Of a stretch of DNA of 19,772 bases, positions 7,041-14,937 are shown piece after piece. Every line of letters begins with the position of its first letter. The stretch's first letter is position 1. The stretch spans positions 1 to 19,772 of the forward strand of contig JBFICW010000039.1 of NCBI GenBank assembly GCA_041581635.1, read 5' to 3'. Source of the stretch: Porticoccus sp041581635 (lineage in GTDB: Bacteria; Pseudomonadota; Gammaproteobacteria; Pseudomonadales; Porticoccaceae). The notes beneath the pieces were generated by a model, which did no database searches, was not told where the DNA came from, and saw nothing but the letters and a program-made list of their open reading frames with translations. The translations under genes and the position numbers were made by a program.

Positions 7041-7700
7041 CTACTTAAGCGTGTGTTGTTGGCTGACATCAACGATCGCTGTATCAGTCAAGAGGTTACG
7101 CCCCACAAGAACGGGATACTCAAAATCAGATCGGTTAGATAGCGTGACATCCACCCGCTCTTTAATCTCGCCCAGCGTCAGCCATAGCTTTACCACATAT
7201 CGGCGTTCGAACTGACCTTGCTGCTGTTTAATCAGAACCTTTCGCTGGAGACGTCTTTCCAGCTCTTGGAGCTCATCGGTCTCGGGGTTTAATAATGAAA
7301 AACGCACATAGCGCTTACCATCTCGTTCAATCAACTGAATATTTTCTGCATGAATAGAGGAAGACTCCGCACCAGTATCAATACGAGCCTGGTATTTGAA
7401 GCCAGGTGGGTCTACCGCGACGTCCTCCACGCCGCCAACAATCGGCAAATTCAACTGACCACCGACTCTTAAGAGTGGCTGAAGCTGCTCTTCAGTTGAC
7501 TTAATTGGACCCGGCTGTACGACAATTTTTTCAATGATCTTTGGGGCTGGACACATTATCTCTTCGCATCGGGGACAAGCAGGTGGTGGTGGACAGACCT
7601 GCACCTCCGAAACACTGTTTCTCGGTTGTAATAATGAGCAACCCGATACCAGAAGGATACCGAGGAGAATTAGGCTCTTACATCCCACTTTCACAAACAC
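7041..7700 (-). CDS. Retropepsin-like aspartic protease lipoprotein (Zn_protease/RimB-type family)
   Basis: A protein of up to 219 residues. A lipoprotein signal ends at LLVSGC (C21), so it should be anchored in the periplasm. A proline- and cysteine-rich linker follows (C36, C42, C45, C50). The aspartic-protease-like domain starts near residue 80 and carries the catalytic motif D108-T-G-A followed by ESSS; GRNLLTD near the C-terminus matches the second conserved strand of the family. Databases often call this family ATP-dependent zinc protease, but the visible motif is of retropepsin type. The annotated start is GTG at 7700; GTG at 7694 has a slightly better-placed AGGG upstream. It is the first gene of the operon. 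Its substrate is unknown; it may act on a product of the ATP-grasp partner. Confidence 0.85.
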   Translation of the reverse strand: MFVKVGCKSLILLGILLVSGCSLLQPRNSVSEVQVCPPPPACPRCEEIMCPAPKIIEKIVVQPGPIKSTEEQLQPLLRVGGQLNLPIVGGVEDVAVDPPGFKYQARIDTGAESSSIHAENIQLIERDGKRYVRFSLLNPETDELQELERRLQRKVLIKQQQGQFERRYVVKLWLTLGEIKERVDVTLSNRSDFEYPVLVGRNLLTDTAIVDVSQQHTLK

Positions 7701-7797
7701 CCTAGCCTTTGATTTTTAACATGTAACGACTTCAAGTATAACTCAGAGCTGAGCTAACGAAGCATAACTGATTCTAGCCACACTACCCACGTCGAAA

Positions 7798-7824
7798 TGG
7801 ACTAATGATAATGGAAGCTATACT
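7798..7824 (+). promoter_or_regulatory. Probable tRNA-Arg promoter
   Basis: TATACT (7819-7824) lies 15 bases before the tRNA and is followed by a GC-rich discriminator (GCGGCC), as in stable-RNA promoters. The -35 box is poor: TGGACT at 7798 with a 15-base spacer. Confidence 0.4.
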
Positions 7825-7839
7825 ATTGCGGCCTCTAAA

Positions 7840-7916
<77 letters not shown>

Positions 7917-8033
7917 AATATCATGGACACTATCCTAGATGTCCTAGATCTTCTGCAGCAATCTTTATCTATGTAAGCCCCACCCATATTTCCAGAATTC
8001 TCTTCAAAAACAAGACCTGCCTATTGCTTTTTT

Positions 8034-8066
8034 TCTATAAAGCTATAGATTCTATAACCCTATAGA
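8034..8066. promoter_or_regulatory. Two tandem palindromic operators before tetR-cysC
   Basis: Two copies of the palindrome TCTATA-N4-TATAGA occur at 8034-8049 and 8051-8066, with spacers AAGC and ACCC and a centre-to-centre distance of 17 bp. They end 15 bases before the regulator's ATG and overlap its likely promoter (TATA-like boxes lie inside them). This is the expected layout for a TetR protein controlling its own operon. Confidence 0.65.
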
Positions 8067-8081
8067 TTTACAGAAAAACTC

Positions 8082-8705
8082 ATGCTTCCAGACAACAGCA
8101 ACACCCTGCGCTATCAGCAACAGCACAAAAAAGCCATAGAGGCCGCTGCGTCAGTGTTTGCGAAAAAGGGGTACCACGGCTCCAGTACAAAAGACATTGC
8201 CTCATATTTGGGTATTCGTCAGGGCAGTCTTTATTATTACTTCAAGTCTAAAGAAAGCGCTTTGGAAGAAGTTTGTCTCATGGCAATGCATGACTATGTT
8301 GTACAAATGGAACAACTCTCTAAACAAGACTTACCTTTTCAGGAAAGACTAACGCTTGCAATTGGCGCACACCTGGCCAACTACAGAAATAAGACCGAAG
8401 CGCTTAAAGTACACAATGAACAACGATTGTATTTACCCCCAGAAAGAAGAGACAAACTCAAAGCATTGGGCTCTCGATACCGCCAACAATTAGAAGGAAT
8501 TTTAATTGATGGCGCACTGAAAGGTTTCGTATCAAAGGACATAGATTGTCATTTTGCGGCATTGTCCCTAATTGGGCTGTGCAATTATTGGGGGGCCATG
8601 CTCACCCGTGATGCAACATTGAACCTCCAGGATACCACTCTAAAATGTACAAACCTTGTTTTAAATGGCTGCCTTGCAGAGATCAAATCTCCAATAGTTA
8701 GATGA
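8082..8705 (+). CDS. TetR/AcrR-family transcriptional regulator
   Basis: A 207-residue regulator. Residues 15-60 hold the DNA-binding domain, with the helix-turn-helix at about 33-54 (GSSTKDIASYLGIRQGSLYYYFKSK), very close to the TetR consensus. The C-terminal helical domain resembles regulators of the KstR2/fatty-acid-degradation type by general pattern only. Tandem palindromes directly upstream suggest it represses itself. The stop codon is 16 bases before cysC with no terminator between them, so it is probably co-transcribed with cysC and perhaps sat. A TetR protein heading sulfate-activation genes is unusual because LysR-type CysB normally governs that pathway. No strong Shine-Dalgarno precedes the ATG. 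The ligand is unknown. Confidence 0.88.
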   Translation: MLPDNSNTLRYQQQHKKAIEAAASVFAKKGYHGSSTKDIASYLGIRQGSLYYYFKSKESALEEVCLMAMHDYVVQMEQLSKQDLPFQERLTLAIGAHLANYRNKTEALKVHNEQRLYLPPERRDKLKALGSRYRQQLEGILIDGALKGFVSKDIDCHFAALSLIGLCNYWGAMLTRDATLNLQDTTLKCTNLVLNGCLAEIKSPIVR

Positions 8706-8721
8706 ATTAAAGGATTAAACC

Positions 8722-9342
8722 ATGACCGTACAAAAAGCTACTAATGTTCACTGGCACGACGGTGAGATCACTCGCGAAGATCGCCATCGTCTTCTGGAAC
8801 AAAAAGGGGCGACACTCTGGTTTACAGGGCTGTCTGGCAGCGGAAAGAGCACCGTAGCTGTAGCACTTGAAAGTGCGCTCTATGAATATGGCAAACTGGT
8901 ATATCGACTTGACGGAGACAACATTCGACTTGGTATTAACAAAAACCTGGGGTTCAGCGCAGAGGATCGAACAGAAAATATCCGCCGTATTGGTGAAATT
9001 GCCAAGCTCTTTGTAGACTCAGCCACCATTGCGCTTTCCAGTTTCATAAGCCCTTACCGGGCAGACCGAGAAAACGTTCGTCAACTCCATGATGAGGCGG
9101 GGCTAGACTTTATCGAAGTGTATGTGGACTGTTCTCTGGAAGAAGCTGAAAAAAGAGACCCCAAAGGTTTATATAAAAAAGCCCGTGCCGGAGAAATTAA
9201 AAACTTTACAGGTATTGACGATCCCTACGAAGCCCCGGAAAATCCGGAAATTCATTTGCGTACTGACCAAATGACGCTGGATCAAGAAGTCGCCATTATC
9301 ATCAATTACCTTGAAGAAAATGGCTTTTTGGCCGTCACGTGA
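8722..9342 (+). CDS. cysC: Adenylylsulfate (APS) kinase CysC
   Basis: CysC phosphorylates APS at the 3' position using ATP to give PAPS, the donor for sulfate reduction by PAPS reductase and for sulfotransferases. The 206-residue cytoplasmic protein has the P-loop GLSGSGKST (36-44), DGDNIR (64-69), the segment ISPYRAD (109-115) containing the conserved serine S110, and the late KGLYKKAR and FTGIDDPYEAP segments typical of the family. It is full length with no fused sulfurylase domain. The ATG at 8722 has AAAGGA about 7 bases upstream. The sulfurylase that supplies APS follows 84 bases downstream. Confidence 0.95.
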   Translation: MTVQKATNVHWHDGEITREDRHRLLEQKGATLWFTGLSGSGKSTVAVALESALYEYGKLVYRLDGDNIRLGINKNLGFSAEDRTENIRRIGEIAKLFVDSATIALSSFISPYRADRENVRQLHDEAGLDFIEVYVDCSLEEAEKRDPKGLYKKARAGEIKNFTGIDDPYEAPENPEIHLRTDQMTLDQEVAIIINYLEENGFLAVT

Positions 9343-9426
9343 CCCAATAGCACATAAAAACAGTTTATTAAGACCCTCTTTTATTAGTAAAAGACGTTAG
9401 CCAATCCCATCATAGGAGAAATTGTA

Positions 9427-10617
9427 GTGATCAAGCCCCACGGCTCAGACACGCTGAACCCGCTGTTTGTATACGACACGGAAAAACACCATCAACTTAT
9501 GCACGAAGCAGAGTCCTTACCAAGTCTTATGCTCAACTCTGCCGCTGCAGCAAATGCCGTTATGCTGGGTGCTGGTTACTTCAATCCTCTTGACGGTTAC
9601 ATGAACCTGGCAGATGCCCTGAGCGTCGCAGATAACCTTCACACCACAGATGGCCTTTTTTGGCCAACCCCCATTCTGAACCTCACTCAGGATATTAGTG
9701 CCATTGAAGGGGCGAGTAGAATTGCGCTACGCGACCCCAATACCGAGGGTAATCCGGTAATGGCTATTATGGATGTAGACAATATTGAAACTGTCACCAA
9801 CGAGCAGATTCAAGGAATGGCAAAGGAAATCTTTGGCACGCTTGATCCTGAGCACCCTGGTGTTGCCACCTTTACCAGCCTGGGTAACTTCCTGATATCA
9901 GGCAAAATCCAAGTACTTAGCTTCAGCTATTTCCAGAATGATTTCCCCGACACCTTCCGTACGGCAGTGGAGATCCGCAACGAAATTAGCGAAAGAGGCT
10001 GGGAAAAAGTCGTGGCCTTTCAAACCCGCAACCCCATGCATCGTGCTCACGAAGAGCTTTGTCGCATGGCCATGGAACGTCTCGGTGCCGATGGCGTTGT
10101 GGTTCACATGCTCCTTGGAAAACTGAAAAAAGGGGATATTCCCGCGCCTGTTCGCGATGCCTGCATCCGAAAAATGGTCGAACTCTACTTCCCCAAGAAT
10201 TCAGTCATGGTGACTGGTTACGGTTTTGACATGCTTTATGCGGGTCCACGGGAAGCGGTACTTCACGCGGTTTTCCGTCAGAATATGGGTGCCACCCACC
10301 TGATCGTTGGCCGTGACCATGCGGGTGTTGGGGACTATTACGGTGCCTTCGACGCACAAACCATTTTTGATGAGAAAGTACCCGAAGGTGCACTGGATAT
10401 CGAAATTTTCCGTGCTGATCACACGGCCTATTCCAAGAAGTTAAACCGGGTCGTTATGATGAATGAAGCCGAAGACCATGAAAAAGAGGATTTCGTAATC
10501 CTTTCCGGCACTAAAGTTAGACAGATACTGGGGGAAGGCATTGCACCACCGCCCGAGTTTTCCCGCCCGGAAGTAGCCCAAATTCTCATGGACTACTATC
10601 AATCTGAAAACGGCTAA
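9427..10617 (+). CDS. sat: ATP sulfurylase, single-chain Sat type
   Basis: Sat makes APS and pyrophosphate from ATP and sulfate. The 396-residue protein has the signature QTRNPMHRAHE (199-209) with the HxxH nucleotide motif, GRDHAG (295-300) and SGTKVR (360-365). It belongs to the homo-oligomeric Sat family, not the GTPase-linked CysD/CysN pair common in gammaproteobacteria. The start is a GTG with AGGAGA 8 bases upstream; the N-terminus IKPHGSDTLNPL matches the family. With cysC immediately before it, the direction is most likely APS then PAPS (assimilatory). The same family also runs in reverse in sulfur oxidisers, but no oxidation genes are seen here. An intrinsic terminator follows. Confidence 0.95.
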   Translation: MIKPHGSDTLNPLFVYDTEKHHQLMHEAESLPSLMLNSAAAANAVMLGAGYFNPLDGYMNLADALSVADNLHTTDGLFWPTPILNLTQDISAIEGASRIALRDPNTEGNPVMAIMDVDNIETVTNEQIQGMAKEIFGTLDPEHPGVATFTSLGNFLISGKIQVLSFSYFQNDFPDTFRTAVEIRNEISERGWEKVVAFQTRNPMHRAHEELCRMAMERLGADGVVVHMLLGKLKKGDIPAPVRDACIRKMVELYFPKNSVMVTGYGFDMLYAGPREAVLHAVFRQNMGATHLIVGRDHAGVGDYYGAFDAQTIFDEKVPEGALDIEIFRADHTAYSKKLNRVVMMNEAEDHEKEDFVILSGTKVRQILGEGIAPPPEFSRPEVAQILMDYYQSENG

Positions 10618-10630
10618 TTCAACCTTTGCC

Positions 10631-10657
10631 AGGGGGCATACAAGGCCCCCTTTCTTT
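10631..10657 (+). terminator. Intrinsic terminator after sat
   Basis: AGGGGGC (10631-10637) pairs perfectly with GCCCCCT (10645-10651) around a 7-base loop, followed by a T-rich tract (TTTCTTT from 10651). It ends 33 bases before the DHH gene, so that gene is either read through or started from a promoter near here. Confidence 0.85.
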
Positions 10658-10689
10658 ATCCCCCTCGTCACCAGCCGGGTAGTAGCACA

Positions 10690-11649
10690 ATGGCCAATTT
10701 TGATGTTTTCAACGGTGATGCAGATGGCATCTGCGCACTTACCCAGCTCCGGCTAGCTGAACCCCGTGAAACCACCCTGATTACTGGAGTAAAGCGGGAT
10801 ATCAATCTGTTAAAACGTATCGATGCTAAAAGTGGTGACCGCATCACGGTGCTCGATATCTCCATGGATAAAAACCATACAGATCTGACGCGTATCCTGG
10901 CCGCTGATGTGGAAGTACTTTATGTGGATCATCACTTTCCCGGCGCTATACCAGACTCCCCCTACCTGACAGCGATTATCAATGAAGCACCAGATGTCTG
11001 CACCAGCCTGCTGGTCAACCAGCATCTCAACAATGCCTATCCAGCTTGGGCTGTGGTCGGTGCTTTCGGCGACAATCTGAATAAGAGCGCCCAAGGGCTT
11101 GCCAAAAAATTCGCTTTAGGTGAAACGGTGCTTAATAAGCTGCAAAATCTTGGCATATATATCAACTACAACGGCTACGGTTCAAACCTTGACGACCTGC
11201 ATTTCAAACCAGATGAGCTATTTCGATTGGTCAGTAGTTATGCCGACCCACTGGATTTCATAACGGACAGTTGTGAGTATTTCGAGAAATTGGAAAGCGG
11301 CTATCACTCAGATATGTCTGCCGCCAAAATGCTTCGGCCAGAAAAAGTTGCCGAAAATACCGCGATTTTTATCCTACCCAACCAACCTTGGGCAAGGCGT
11401 GTCAGCGGCGTTTTCAGCAATGACTTGACCAACCATCACCCTGCTCGAGCCCATGCCGTGTTAACCGAAAAGGGCGATGGCAACTACCTGGTCAGTGTGC
11501 GAGCACCGCTGACCAATAAAAAAGGTGCCGCCGACCTTTGCCGACAATTTCCCACCGGGGGCGGTCGCGAAGCCGCAGCTGGTATTAATGATTTACCCTC
11601 CGACTTGCTCGATAACTTTGTCGCAGCATTTGAGTCTCGTTACAGCTAA
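10690..11649 (+). CDS. DHH/DHHA1-family phosphoesterase
   Basis: A 319-residue protein with the DHH-type metal ligands in order: GDADG (D10, D12), D56 in VLDIS, and VDHH (79-82), then a C-terminal DHHA1 domain with the substrate-binding loop GGGREAAAG (290-298). Known relatives cut phosphodiester or phosphate bonds in nano-RNA, cyclic dinucleotides or pAp (NrnA, GdpP, RecJ), and length is close to NrnA. The position after cysC and sat makes removal of pAp, the by-product of PAPS use, an attractive idea, but a terminator separates them and the family alone does not settle the substrate. No membrane segment or signal peptide. The ribosome site before the ATG is weak. Automatic annotation sometimes calls this branch acetyltransferase, which the motifs do not support. 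Confidence 0.8.
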   Translation: MANFDVFNGDADGICALTQLRLAEPRETTLITGVKRDINLLKRIDAKSGDRITVLDISMDKNHTDLTRILAADVEVLYVDHHFPGAIPDSPYLTAIINEAPDVCTSLLVNQHLNNAYPAWAVVGAFGDNLNKSAQGLAKKFALGETVLNKLQNLGIYINYNGYGSNLDDLHFKPDELFRLVSSYADPLDFITDSCEYFEKLESGYHSDMSAAKMLRPEKVAENTAIFILPNQPWARRVSGVFSNDLTNHHPARAHAVLTEKGDGNYLVSVRAPLTNKKGAADLCRQFPTGGGREAAAGINDLPSDLLDNFVAAFESRYS

Positions 11650-11710
11650 TGTCTCTTTCATCTATGGCATTTCGCGAAAATCATTATCGGCCTACCAGTT
11701 GCCTCCGTGC

Positions 11711-11740
11711 TTGACCAGGGCTACTGTTTAACCTTGTACT
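11711..11740 (+). promoter_or_regulatory. Possible promoter of crotonase/dehydrogenase operon
   Basis: TTGACC (11711-11716) and TGTACT (11735-11740) are 18 bases apart, 22 bases before the ATG at 11763. Both boxes are near consensus but the spacer is long. Confidence 0.4.
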
Positions 11741-11762
11741 CTAGGTAGGCACGCAATGACCC

Positions 11763-12518
11763 ATGAAAACCTCTAGCGCGGATCAAATCCTGGTTGAAAT
11801 CACTGACCATATTCTTCAAATTAGCATCAACCGCCCAAACAAAAAAAATGCCCTGACACAGGATATGTATGCAGCGCTTAGTAATGCTTTTGAGGACGCG
11901 ACTCATAATGAACATATCAGAGCAGTACTCATTACAGGTGGTCACGATTTTTCTGCCGGAAATGACCTGGAAGACTTTCTCCAGTACCCGACTAAAATAT
12001 TAACCTCCCCACTGGGTGATTTTATTCAAGCCTTATCCAATTGCACCAAGCCTGTGGTTGCGGCCGTTGATGGCTATGCCGTTGGCATTGGTGCAACCCT
12101 ATTACTGCACTGTGACTTAGTCTATTGCTCTGATCGAAGCACTTTTATCCTGCCATTTATTGACTTGGGGTTGGTACCGGAATTTGGCTCTTCATTATTA
12201 CTGCCAAGAAACGCGGGAAATCATCTGGCAGCTGAATTACTGATGCTCGGAGAACCATTTGGCGGTGAGGTCGCGTTGAGAGCGGGGTTGATCAACGCCA
12301 TTATTGATACAAAGAATTTAATTCCACATGCCAAAAATATTGCCAAGAAACTCGCGGAGAAGCCCGCCAATGCCATGCAACAAACAAAGGCTCTGTTAAG
12401 AAAAAACGAAGAATCGTTACAAGCGCGAATTGCCTATGAAGCAGGCATCTTTAACAAATTGGTGAGCTCACCTGAAGCCATTTCCGCCATGCAGGCTATC
12501 CTTTACAAGGGCAAATAA
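11763..12518 (+). CDS. Enoyl-CoA hydratase/isomerase (crotonase family)
   Basis: A 251-residue crotonase-fold enzyme acting on acyl-CoA thioesters. The two oxyanion-hole segments are FSAGNDLEDF (63-72) and GYAVGIGATL (104-113). The active-site loop reads LGLVPEFGSS (135-144), with E140 where delta3-delta2-enoyl-CoA isomerases of the ECI2/PECI type carry their catalytic glutamate; hydratases normally have a second glutamate earlier, which I do not see at the usual site. Isomerase-like activity is therefore favoured, with moderate certainty. Its stop overlaps the start of the FAD dehydrogenase (TAATG), implying a shared pathway. The Shine-Dalgarno before the ATG is weak. Confidence 0.82.
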   Translation: MKTSSADQILVEITDHILQISINRPNKKNALTQDMYAALSNAFEDATHNEHIRAVLITGGHDFSAGNDLEDFLQYPTKILTSPLGDFIQALSNCTKPVVAAVDGYAVGIGATLLLHCDLVYCSDRSTFILPFIDLGLVPEFGSSLLLPRNAGNHLAAELLMLGEPFGGEVALRAGLINAIIDTKNLIPHAKNIAKKLAEKPANAMQQTKALLRKNEESLQARIAYEAGIFNKLVSSPEAISAMQAILYKGK

Positions 12519-13891
12519 TGTCTCAGCTACTGGATCAAATACGCACAATCACCGGCCCTGAAGGCGTTCTCACACAAGGGGTAAATCAACGGCCTACCGA
12601 TGGTTGGGGTACCCGGGAATGCATGGCGCCTGCCATCGTCCGCCCGGCAACGACAGGGGAGCTCAGCGAGATCATGAAACTCTGTCACAAAGCAGGCCAG
12701 AAAATAGTAACCCAAGGTGGCTGTACCAACATGACCAGAGGCTGTGTCGCCGGAACAGACGAACTGGTTATATCGATGGAGCGAATGAATCACATAGACG
12801 CCATCGACCCAGTTAATCGAACCATGACCGTTCAGTCCGGGGTACCACTTCAACGGGTTCAGGAGCACGCTGAAACCCATGGTTTATTTTTTGCTCTGGA
12901 TTTAGGTGCCCGAGGCACGGCCACCATTGGCGGAAATATTGCAACAAACGCTGGTGGGAATCAGGTTATCCGCTATGGCATGACCCGTGAACAAGTGCTG
13001 GGACTGGAAGTGGTGCTCTCAGATGGCCGCATCCTGAGCTCGATGAATCAAATGCTAAAAAATAATGCCGGGTACGATCTAAAACATTTATTTATTGGTA
13101 GCGAGGGCACGTTAGGTATTGTTACCCGGGCCGTATTGCGGTTGCGACCTCACATGCCAGCAAGAGTCTCTGGGTTAGTTGCCACCGATCAGTTTTCCAA
13201 AATGGCGGCACTTCTCAACCACATGGAACAGTGCCTGGGGGGGAAACTCAGCGCCTTCGAAACCATGTGGCATAACTACTATGACATCGCCTGCCGTGGG
13301 CAGAATATGGGTCAGCCTCCGCTTCCCGATAACTACCCGTTCTATATTTTGATTGAAGCTACGGGGGCACATCAGGCCTCCGATACTGAGCAGTTCTTGC
13401 TAGCCCTGGATACAGCCATGTCGGAGGGGTTGATTGTCGATGCTGTTTTGGCCGAATCCGGTCAGCAACAACAAGCCATGTGGGCTATTCGAGACAACAT
13501 CCCCGCATTAATGGCCTTCCAGCCGATAGTACTGTTTGATATCAGCTTACCCATTAGTGAAATGGAAGGGTATCTGGGTGATATGCAGAAAAACCTTAGA
13601 GCTATTAGCCAAGACCTTTTTATCGCCATATTGGGCCACCTGGGCGATGGTAACCTGCACGTAGCTGTACAACTGAATGAAGGCTCACTATCGGGAAAAA
13701 CTGCTGTCGAGCACGCTGTCTACGCCCCGCTACAAAGCCGAGGAGGCTCTATCTCCGGGGAGCATGGCATCGGCCTGGAAAAGAAGAACTACCTACACTT
13801 CAGCCGAAACAAGGTTGAAGTTGAGATCATGCGCCAGTTAAAGCAGTTGCTTGATCCAACCGGTATTCTAAATTGTGGAAAGATTATTTAA
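12518..13891 (+). CDS. FAD-linked 2-hydroxyacid dehydrogenase (GlcD / D-2-hydroxyglutarate dehydrogenase-like)
   Basis: A 457-residue flavoprotein. The N-terminal FAD-binding_4 domain (about 35-210) includes GGCTNMTRG (67-75), GGNIATNAGG (138-147), YGMTREQVLGLEVVLSDG (153-170) and GSEGTLGIVT (194-203). The C-terminal FAD-oxidase domain carries HLGDGNLH (374-381), whose histidines bind metal and substrate carboxylate in D-lactate and D-2-hydroxyglutarate dehydrogenases, and SGEHGIG (413-419). All core motifs are intact. It oxidises a D-2-hydroxyacid and passes electrons to the respiratory chain or an ETF. Start and stop overlap with the crotonase (TAATG) show tight coupling, suggesting joint use in breakdown of a hydroxylated or unsaturated acid; the exact substrate is not determinable. 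Confidence 0.88.
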   Translation: MSQLLDQIRTITGPEGVLTQGVNQRPTDGWGTRECMAPAIVRPATTGELSEIMKLCHKAGQKIVTQGGCTNMTRGCVAGTDELVISMERMNHIDAIDPVNRTMTVQSGVPLQRVQEHAETHGLFFALDLGARGTATIGGNIATNAGGNQVIRYGMTREQVLGLEVVLSDGRILSSMNQMLKNNAGYDLKHLFIGSEGTLGIVTRAVLRLRPHMPARVSGLVATDQFSKMAALLNHMEQCLGGKLSAFETMWHNYYDIACRGQNMGQPPLPDNYPFYILIEATGAHQASDTEQFLLALDTAMSEGLIVDAVLAESGQQQQAMWAIRDNIPALMAFQPIVLFDISLPISEMEGYLGDMQKNLRAISQDLFIAILGHLGDGNLHVAVQLNEGSLSGKTAVEHAVYAPLQSRGGSISGEHGIGLEKKNYLHFSRNKVEVEIMRQLKQLLDPTGILNCGKII

Positions 13892-13931
13892 TGCGCGATC
13901 AAGCGTTACCCGAGGCATGATAGAAACAATA

Positions 13932-14933
13932 TTATTGCACTGGCACCCCGAAGCGGTAATTTCGGTACGTAAAGATAGCGCCTTTTTGTGTCACCTCGTC
14001 CAAAACCAATCCCGGTGAAACTTCACTGCCTTCACGGTGCACAATGCCATTAATTTTTACCAATCGACGAGCCGGGTTGGGAGAATAAAGGTGCACAGAA
14101 AACTTAACGCCCTCCACTTCCTGCCTAATATCAAACGGCAATTCCCGGTAGTGGGGAACTCGCTCTGGTTCAACAACTGGTGGTGCTGTTTCTGCTTTCG
14201 ACACCTCTTCTGTCGGCAACACTGTCGGTGCGGGTGATTCATCCACAATGTTGGATACCGGTTTGGCGGCGTCAGAAAGAGGATCGGCTTCTGCTACAGG
14301 TGGGTCGGGCTTCACCTCGTTCACCCTTGGCTGCACTTCTGGCTGAGCTTCTGGCTGGAGTTCTAGCCGGGCAACGTCCTCCCGCTCAACTGGCGTGCCA
14401 GCAATAGCATCGTTGATGGGTTCCTGTGACGGCGAAGTTAACGGTGAACTTCCCATGTCTAATGCTGCCACAGCTGTGTTCAGCTCCGATACAGGCTCAG
14501 CTGCTGACAGGTCGTCGAGTATGGCCTCGGAATTTTCCACAACAGGTTCACCTGCCTCAGGCAGTTCATCTATAACTGCGGGCTTATTTACCACCGATAC
14601 TTTTTTAGGCTCAGACACCTCCAATGTAGTTGCTTCCTGGTCAACCGCGGCCGCATCAATACGCGCCTCCTGAACCTTGGGAGCTTTTACCTCATTTGAG
14701 TAAATTGGCTGTGCTGGAGTAGACGGGTCTTCATCATCCTGACCGGCAAACCACCACCCACCACCTGCGCCCAACAGGACAATCAGCGACACCAGACCAA
14801 TCAGCAAACCTTTGCTGGTTTTTTCAGGATTTGTCTCAAGTTCAGGTGACACCTGAACCGAACCGATATTCGGGACAGGTTGCTCATCCCGACTACGTTG
14901 TGATTCTTTAAGGGCGTCTAATATATAGGACAT
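13932..14933 (-). CDS. gspB: GspB/ExeB-like type II secretion accessory protein
   Basis: A 333-residue bitopic inner-membrane protein. The short cytoplasmic start MSYILDALKESQRSR is characteristic of GspB/PulB-type proteins; residues 42-64 form the single membrane span; 65-260 are a long acidic, proline- and valine-rich periplasmic linker; and about 262-333 form the T2SSB domain (FDIRQEVEGVKFSVHLYS, then VKINGIVHREGSEVSPG). With GspA it helps the type II secretin cross and assemble in the peptidoglycan. It starts 4 bases after the stop of the ExeA-like gene, so both are one operon. No other gsp gene is nearby. The convergent 40-base gap to the FAD dehydrogenase shows no clear terminator. Confidence 0.88.
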   Translation of the reverse strand: MSYILDALKESQRSRDEQPVPNIGSVQVSPELETNPEKTSKGLLIGLVSLIVLLGAGGGWWFAGQDDEDPSTPAQPIYSNEVKAPKVQEARIDAAAVDQEATTLEVSEPKKVSVVNKPAVIDELPEAGEPVVENSEAILDDLSAAEPVSELNTAVAALDMGSSPLTSPSQEPINDAIAGTPVEREDVARLELQPEAQPEVQPRVNEVKPDPPVAEADPLSDAAKPVSNIVDESPAPTVLPTEEVSKAETAPPVVEPERVPHYRELPFDIRQEVEGVKFSVHLYSPNPARRLVKINGIVHREGSEVSPGLVLDEVTQKGAIFTYRNYRFGVPVQ

Positions 14934-14937
14934 TGCA

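Noticed and set aside
7933..7949. Direct repeat TCCTAGAT twice with a 9-base period after the tRNA.
   Set aside because: Too short and isolated to call an attachment site or operator.
11690..11750. Inverted repeat GCCTACC/GGTAGGC around the crotonase promoter.
   Set aside because: Arms of 7 bp with a 47-base spacing can arise by chance and do not form a compact hairpin or operator.
12527..12880. Minus-strand open frame of 117 codons inside the FAD dehydrogenase.
   Set aside because: It is antisense to the conserved FAD-binding domain, with no recognisable domain or ribosome site.
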